Assembly (NCBI GenBank): GCA_031549085.1
Contig: JAVBQL010000002.1
Span: forward strand, 1 to 64,000
Reading direction: 5' to 3'
DNA from: JAVBQL01 sp031549085
GTDB taxonomy: Bacteria; Spirochaetota; GWE2-31-10; MWDO01
Length of the DNA: 64,000 nucleotides
Shown: in pieces, positions 59,235 through 64,000 of the stretch
Layout of the letters: each line of letters starts with the position of its first letter
Numbering within the stretch: the first letter of the stretch is position 1
Program-made: the position numbers and the translations under genes
The notes under the pieces: model-generated
Databases searched by the model: none
Told to the model about the DNA's origin: nothing
Seen by the model: the letters and a program-made list of their open reading frames with translations, nothing else

Positions 59235-60539
59235 GTGAATTTTATAAAGAGTCTAATTGATAAGTATATAAAAAATTCTGATTTTACAAGAAACTCTCTA
59301 ATCTTGATGATTGGTACAATAGTTGCTCAAGTAATCTCTTTGATAGCTGCTCCTATTCTCTCAAGAATATATACACCAGAGCAATATGGAATATTGGGAA
59401 TCTTCAATTCAATAAGCTCTCTTTTAAATAGTATTCTAATATTTGGTTTTAATTCAGCAATAGTCCTTGCTCCAACAAAAAAGAGAAGACTTAATATAGT
59501 AGCCCTTAATTTTATTATTGCGATATCAAATTTCATAATATTATCCATAATTTTCATATTTATAAGCAATCCAATATCAATATTATACAAAAGAAGTGAG
59601 CTCTCATTTTTTCTATATTTTGTTCCATTAGAGTCCTTCCTATTTTGCTCTCTAGCCATACTGACCTCCTATACAAATAAGATTAAGAGATATAGATCTC
59701 TATCAACAGCAAAGATTATGCAGGCCTCAACAAACACACTCTCAAATATAGGCTTTGGTCTTCTAAAATTTGGTACAATAGGGCTGATTTTGGGAGGTTT
59801 TTTTGGTTATATCATCTCAATAATCAAACTTCTGCCAAAGCTAGTAGGAGAGCTTATAAAAAATAGAAGATATATAACAAAAAATACAATGATAGGAGAA
59901 GCAAAAAAGTATAGAAGCATTGCATTCACAACCTCTTTTAACTCTCTCTCCACAATATTGAAAGATGTTCTCTTTATCTATCTAATCTCATTTTTCTTTG
60001 ATACAAAAACAATTGGTCTCTACTCATTTGCATATAGAATTATGGCGCTTCCAATAACAATAATAGCAACAACACTCCAGCACACATTCTATCAAAAAAT
60101 AACAGAGATATTTTCTACAACAGGAAATATCAGACCAATGACATCAAAACTTATAAGCAGAATGGCAATGTTCTCATTTCCATTTTTTCTAATTATCTTT
60201 CTGCTTGCCCCGCAAATATTTAGCTTTATCTTTGGTTTAAACTGGTATCAAGCAGGGATCTACTCCAGAGCATTGGCACCATACCTCTTCTCATATTTCA
60301 TCTTTATGCCAATAGCAGTTACCCCCATAGTTGTAAGAAAAGAGAAAAAATATCTCCTCTTGGTACAGATTAACAATATATTGATGATAGTCTCTGTTCT
60401 ATTTGGAGGAATAATCAAAAAAGATTTCTTATATACCTGCTACTTCCTCTCAACTGTCAATGCAGCATTCTTAATATTTATAGTAGCATGGATCTATAAA
60501 ATTTCAAAAATCAAAGGCAAAAATTATATAGATAGTTGA
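59235..60539 (+). CDS. Polysaccharide flippase (Wzx/MATE-like)
   Basis: A 434-residue membrane protein with about 12 to 14 hydrophobic helices, of the polysaccharide-biosynthesis (Wzx/MVF-related) family that flips lipid-linked oligosaccharides across the inner membrane. The N-terminus NSLILMIGTIVAQVISLIAAPILSRIYTPEQYGILGIFNSI is typical of the family ('SRLYTPEEYG' motif). GTG start at 59235, with a weak AAAAAAGAT site. It is separated from the glycan operon at 33.7-37.1 kb, so its partner pathway is not certain. Confidence 0.88.
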   Translation: MNFIKSLIDKYIKNSDFTRNSLILMIGTIVAQVISLIAAPILSRIYTPEQYGILGIFNSISSLLNSILIFGFNSAIVLAPTKKRRLNIVALNFIIAISNFIILSIIFIFISNPISILYKRSELSFFLYFVPLESFLFCSLAILTSYTNKIKRYRSLSTAKIMQASTNTLSNIGFGLLKFGTIGLILGGFFGYIISIIKLLPKLVGELIKNRRYITKNTMIGEAKKYRSIAFTTSFNSLSTILKDVLFIYLISFFFDTKTIGLYSFAYRIMALPITIIATTLQHTFYQKITEIFSTTGNIRPMTSKLISRMAMFSFPFFLIIFLLAPQIFSFIFGLNWYQAGIYSRALAPYLFSYFIFMPIAVTPIVVRKEKKYLLLVQINNILMIVSVLFGGIIKKDFLYTCYFLSTVNAAFLIFIVAWIYKISKIKGKNYIDS

Positions 60540-60569
60540 AAAGCCCAATTAAAAATATAGTACAAATTT

Positions 60570-60598
60570 TTGACAAATAACAGATCTTGTTTTATAAA
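60570..60598 (+). promoter_or_regulatory. Promoter of the parvulin lipoprotein gene
   Basis: Seen: consensus TTGACA (60570-60575), 17-nt spacer, TATAAA (60593-60598). AAGGA then precedes the ATG at 60626. Confidence 0.65.
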
Positions 60599-60625
60599 TA
60601 GAGAAAAATAGATTAAGGATAAAAT

Positions 60626-61684
60626 ATGAAAAAGATAGTTTTATCTATTCTTATAATTGTGTCACTCTTCTCTTGTATAAATAGAGTCGAAAAAAAGGGA
60701 CTTCCAACAGATAAGTTTAAATACTCTGAAGAGCTAAAAAAAACCATGAAGACACTGGAAACAATAAGCAAACTGACCTCTCTCGAAAAAGGGATCCCAT
60801 TGGTGGAGACAAAAGACTTTGTTGTAACAAATAAATATGTAATCCCTTTTTTATATTCACAAATGCTTGCACAATCGATACCAATAGATGAGTACTCAAA
60901 AAAGCAGATTGAATCTATCCTTGTGTACACGGCAAAAGATAGGGCATTAAACCAGATACTATATGAAGAGGCTCTTGAAAAGGGAGTTGAGGTAAACACA
61001 GTAGATATAATGACCATAATGGAGAGATTTACAGATGGAGCAGCAATCAGCGAATTTAAAATCACTTTAGAGAAGAGCCCATTTACATATGAATTTGTTT
61101 TTGAAGATGCAACAAGGATTGCAACGATAGAAAAATATAAAGACCTATATATAATAAATAAGGTAACTGTTGATGAAGATGAGGCAAAGAAATATTACAA
61201 AGATAATATAGCTGTCCGCCTTAGAAACCCTAAAGTTGTTGTTAGACATATACTCTTTAGTACAAATGGATTAAATGAGACAGACAAAGAGAAGCAGAAA
61301 GAGAAACTAAACAAGCTTCGTCAAGAGATTATAAAGGGAGCTGACTTTGCGAAGTATGCTATGGAGTACTCCGATGACATCGCAAGCAATCGTGCTGGCG
61401 GGCTTATGGGTGAATATATAGAAAAAAACCAAATTATGGACAATTTTGATAAGGTCGTTTTTAATACAAAAGAGGGTGAGATAACCGAGGTTTTTGAGAC
61501 TGAATTTGGATATCACATTGCAAAGGTTGAAAAGATACAGTATGACAAAGAGTTTAAATATGAAGAGGTAAAAGATGAGATATACAACTATATAAAACTC
61601 GAAAAAGAGCTTGAAGCAATGGATTATGAGATTGAGAGGGTAAAGAAAAAATATCAATTTAAAATATTAGTAGAGGGGTTTTAG
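60626..61684 (+). CDS. Parvulin-type peptidyl-prolyl isomerase lipoprotein
   Basis: A 352-residue periplasmic folding catalyst of the PrsA/SurA class. A signal peptide and lipobox (SLFSCIN at about residues 14-20) predict a lipoprotein. The helical chaperone region (about 35-180) precedes a parvulin domain at about residues 200-310: VVVRHILFSTNG, KGADFAKYAMEYSDDIASNRAGGLMGEY, FNTKEGEITEVFETEFGYHIAKV. Strong promoter and AAGGA site. It is followed by element 2 and smc. Clients are probably outer-membrane or flagellar proteins (inference). Confidence 0.93.
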   Translation: MKKIVLSILIIVSLFSCINRVEKKGLPTDKFKYSEELKKTMKTLETISKLTSLEKGIPLVETKDFVVTNKYVIPFLYSQMLAQSIPIDEYSKKQIESILVYTAKDRALNQILYEEALEKGVEVNTVDIMTIMERFTDGAAISEFKITLEKSPFTYEFVFEDATRIATIEKYKDLYIINKVTVDEDEAKKYYKDNIAVRLRNPKVVVRHILFSTNGLNETDKEKQKEKLNKLRQEIIKGADFAKYAMEYSDDIASNRAGGLMGEYIEKNQIMDNFDKVVFNTKEGEITEVFETEFGYHIAKVEKIQYDKEFKYEEVKDEIYNYIKLEKELEAMDYEIERVKKKYQFKILVEGF

Positions 61685-61691
61685 AAGTTTT

Positions 61692-61860
61692 TCTACCACT
61701 CTCCCCTAACCCCTCTCTCCTACATAGGAGAGAGGGGAAAAATAGAGAGGAAATTCTATTTTTAGAGATTTTAGTGTAAATAACATGGCTTAAAGGAGTA
61801 TATAAGTTGATTTTATTATGCAAAGCAAGATAAAATCTTTGTTATATACTCCTTTAAGCC
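61692..61860 (+). repeat. Composite hairpin element, copy 2
   Basis: Seen: CTACCAC lead-in, then a perfect 12-bp GC-rich hairpin (CCCCTCTCTCCT at 61710-61721 with 61726-61737, 4-nt loop), then a perfect 19-bp hairpin (61787-61805 with 61842-61860) around a 36-nt loop (61806-61841). Inside the loop, GATTTTAT and ATAAAATC form a further 8-bp stem. Same order, orientation and loop length as the element at 56028-56200, with an unrelated but base-paired long stem. It lies between the parvulin gene and smc. Confidence 0.85.
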
Positions 61861-61945
61861 TGCTTCTTTATTCTATAAAAGCTAATATCAATAAATTATT
61901 ATTGTTGAAATATATCTATACAAATATTTTTTAAGGAATACTATT

Positions 61946-64000
61946 TTGTTTTTAAAGAAGATAACACTGAACGGATTCAAATCATTTTGTGATGAGACTG
62001 AACTTGAACTGACTGATGGAATTGCTGCTATTGTTGGACCAAATGGCTGTGGTAAATCTAATATTGTTGATGCTATAAAGTGGGTTATAGGTGAACAGAA
62101 GACCAAATCCCTTCGAGCAAACAGCATGACTGATGTTATTTTTAAGGGAACAGACACAAAAAAACCTTTAGGAAGAGCAAGTGTAACGCTAACAATAAAG
62201 AATGATAACAATGTTCTCCCCCTTGCATTTGGCGAGGTTGAGGTTTCACGCGTAATATATGCCAATGGCGAAAATGAATATATAATCAACAAAGAGAAGG
62301 TTAGACTTAAAGATGTGCATGAGCTCTTCTTCGATACAGGCTTTGGCAAGATTGCCTACTCCGTTATGGAGCAGGGGAAAATTGACCTCATCCTCTCAAC
62401 AAAAGCAGAGGACAGACGCTATATTATAGAAGAGGCGGCTGGAATTACCAAATATAAGACAAAGAGAGATGAGTCAAACGCAAAGCTCAACCTCGCAACC
62501 GAAAACACATTAAGAGTTAGAGATATAATAAAAGAGGTTGAGGGACAATACAACAGCATGAAGGAGCAGGCAGAGAGTGCAATGCTCTGGGTTGCTCTAC
62601 GTGATAGGGAGATTGAGCTTGAGATTGAGCTTAATCTTAAGAGAGTAAAAAACTTAAAGAATGAGCAGAGAGGTTTAATAGAATCACTTGAAAAACTTGA
62701 CAAAGAACTGTCTGAAATAAAAGCAAAGCAAGAAGAGCATAGCTTTGATATAGAAAAAAAGATGGTCTATATTTCAAGCCTCGAGACAAAAAAGATTGAT
62801 ACTCAAAGAGAGGTTTTTCAGCTTGAGAGTGATATAAAAATAAACTCTTCAGAACTATCACACCTAAAAGATCTTCTTGCAACAACAGTAAGCTCACTTA
62901 AGCAGGATGAGGATAAACTAAAGATAGTAGAGCAAAAGATATTCTCAATAAATGATGAGATTGAAGATATCGAAGATAGAAAGCTCGATTTTGATGATAA
63001 GATATTAAACCTTATGAAAGAGAGCGAATTTTATACAAAATCTATCTCAAACATAGAAAAAGAGACAGAGGAGCTACAAACTTCGATAGCAGATCTTAAA
63101 AACAGTATATCAGAATCAAACAACAGGCTTGAGGATCTGCGCCATGAACATAGAAATGTTACAGATGAGCTTATTGATAAGATTGACCTCTCACTTGATA
63201 CGATTGATGTAAATGCTGACTCTATAATAAAGATAAAAAAAGAGCTCTCAGAGGATACTGTGAAACTGCTTGAGACACTGCCAAAAGATAGAGCCTTTAT
63301 AATGGATATATTGAAGATAGGTGAAATTTCAACAGATTCAAAAGAGCTTATCACTATGCTTAAAGACTTTTTTGATAAGCTGCTCAAATTTGAAGAGAGT
63401 TTTAAAAATATCAGTGATAATATAAATAAGTATATAGATATAACAGAGATCTTTCTTGATGATATATTTAATCCAAAAGGTATACTTCAGCAGAAGAGAG
63501 CTATTGAGCATCAAATGGGTGAGCTAACCATAAATATAAAAAAATTCTCTTATCAAAGTGAAGAGGCACAAAAGAAGATTGTTGAAAACCAAGAGAAAAA
63601 AGAGAAACACAAGGAGCTTTTGGGTGAGATAAAGATCAACCTCTCTACAATCCTTGAAAAAAAGAACTCTATTGATAAAGAGATAAATAGAATTATCTCC
63701 CTCAAAAATAGTTTTGATCTAAACAGAGATGAACTTTCACAAAAAATAGAATTCTCTATTAGAAAGAGAGAGGAATTTACAGAAAAGATAGCCTCCATTG
63801 AGGAAAAAACATTAACTCTCAAAGAGAAAAAGAGCGAAATGGATACACTTCTAAAAGAGCTAGACACCAATATACAATCTGAAAATTCAAATTTGTCAGA
63901 GTTCACAAAAAATATGAGAGAAATACAAAGTAAGATTGATGAAAAGCAGGAGAAGATCGAAACTTTAGCAATAAAAAACACTGAAGTAAAAACTACGATA
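61946..64000 (+). CDS. smc: Chromosome segregation SMC protein (5' part)
   Basis: The first 685 codons of an SMC ATPase, open to the right window edge. The N-terminal ATPase head has Walker A GPNGCGKSNIVDAIKWVIGEQ (about residues 32-52), LRANSMTDVIFKG, the YSVMEQGKID region and EEAAGITKYK. From about residue 165 on it is coiled coil. No canonical hinge ('...Y..A.E.ALG...') is recognisable in the 685 residues, where it usually lies at about 500-680. Instead, segments about 395-520 carry Asp/Ile-rich sequence with IFNPKGILQQKRAIEHQMGEL. The start is TTG 61946 with AAGGA upstream, right after element 2. Condenses and segregates the chromosome with ScpA/ScpB. Confidence 0.93.
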   Translation, partial: MFLKKITLNGFKSFCDETELELTDGIAAIVGPNGCGKSNIVDAIKWVIGEQKTKSLRANSMTDVIFKGTDTKKPLGRASVTLTIKNDNNVLPLAFGEVEVSRVIYANGENEYIINKEKVRLKDVHELFFDTGFGKIAYSVMEQGKIDLILSTKAEDRRYIIEEAAGITKYKTKRDESNAKLNLATENTLRVRDIIKEVEGQYNSMKEQAESAMLWVALRDREIELEIELNLKRVKNLKNEQRGLIESLEKLDKELSEIKAKQEEHSFDIEKKMVYISSLETKKIDTQREVFQLESDIKINSSELSHLKDLLATTVSSLKQDEDKLKIVEQKIFSINDEIEDIEDRKLDFDDKILNLMKESEFYTKSISNIEKETEELQTSIADLKNSISESNNRLEDLRHEHRNVTDELIDKIDLSLDTIDVNADSIIKIKKELSEDTVKLLETLPKDRAFIMDILKIGEISTDSKELITMLKDFFDKLLKFEESFKNISDNINKYIDITEIFLDDIFNPKGILQQKRAIEHQMGELTINIKKFSYQSEEAQKKIVENQEKKEKHKELLGEIKINLSTILEKKNSIDKEINRIISLKNSFDLNRDELSQKIEFSIRKREEFTEKIASIEEKTLTLKEKKSEMDTLLKELDTNIQSENSNLSEFTKNMREIQSKIDEKQEKIETLAIKNTEVKTTI

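Noticed and set aside
56121..61860. Elements 1 and 2 as integron attC sites or terminators
   Set aside because: attC sites keep conserved outer ends and variable centres, whereas here the inner loop is conserved and the stems vary. Neither copy is followed by a T tract, and no integrase is nearby.
1..64000. tRNA or rRNA genes, insertion sequences, prophage
   Set aside because: I read the intergenic stretches and saw no cloverleaf with conserved TTCGA-type arm, no rRNA-like block, and no transposase, integrase or phage structural gene.

Overview
This is 64 kb of a very AT-rich bacterial chromosome, densely packed with short operons on both strands. The flagellin is of the spirochete FlaB type, and an unlinked cheR-cheB pair, an FlhG-like ATPase and several lipoproteins and outer-membrane-barrel-like proteins fit a diderm, motile, probably anaerobic spirochete (orphan hydG and larE point to anaerobiosis). 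Spirochaetota is a confident inference. A Brachyspira- or Brevinema-like lineage is only a guess from base composition. I see no rRNA, tRNA, CRISPR array, insertion sequence or prophage.

Layout. 0-7.5 kb: a membrane protein, gap with its own promoter and terminator, an operon of HEAT protein-radA-two surface-protein paralogues, then a pfkB-type kinase. 7.6-18.5 kb: a large secreted metalloprotease/propeller/barrel protein, lipoproteins, a degenerate cyclase-like membrane protein, a divergent polysaccharide deacetylase, the rsmE-WecG/TagA-lipoprotein operon, and flaB with a sigma-28-like promoter and two CsrA-site-like hairpins in its leader. 18.7-33.5 kb: FlhG-like ATPase, pcnB, an Asp-box lipoprotein, MBL hydrolase, MoxR ATPase followed by a degenerate tandem repeat, APP1-like HAD phosphatase, amidohydrolase, rseP, DegT aminotransferase, a histidine-kinase-like protein lacking its catalytic residues, larE and an RRM protein. 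33.7-39.2 kb: an initiating sugar-phosphate transferase, a glycosyltransferase fused to a PHP phosphoesterase (apparently starting at AUU), and cheR-cheB. 39.4-48 kb: aroA, thioredoxin, acyl-CoA synthetase, a 1285-residue acidic-repeat/TPR membrane protein and a CBM48-like secreted protein. 48-57.5 kb: priA, a degenerate family-4 uracil-DNA glycosylase, a membrane protein, a B12-binding radical SAM protein, an ACP/KS-like/KS operon and purM. 57.7-64 kb: hydG, a flippase, a parvulin lipoprotein and the first 685 codons of smc, which runs off the window.

Three things stand out. First, two intergenic elements (56.0-56.2 and 61.7-61.9 kb) share a GC-rich hairpin followed by a long AT-rich hairpin. 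The long stems are unrelated in sequence yet each is base-paired, while both enclose a loop of exactly 36 nt that is 26/36 identical. Second, an active ketosynthase is translationally coupled to a partner lacking all three catalytic residues, followed by an ACP and a B12-radical SAM enzyme, which suggests a small uncharacterised type II polyketide or unusual fatty-acid pathway. Third, at least six genes have a good sigma-70-like promoter ending only 7-9 nt before the start codon and no Shine-Dalgarno, which suggests systematic leaderless transcription.
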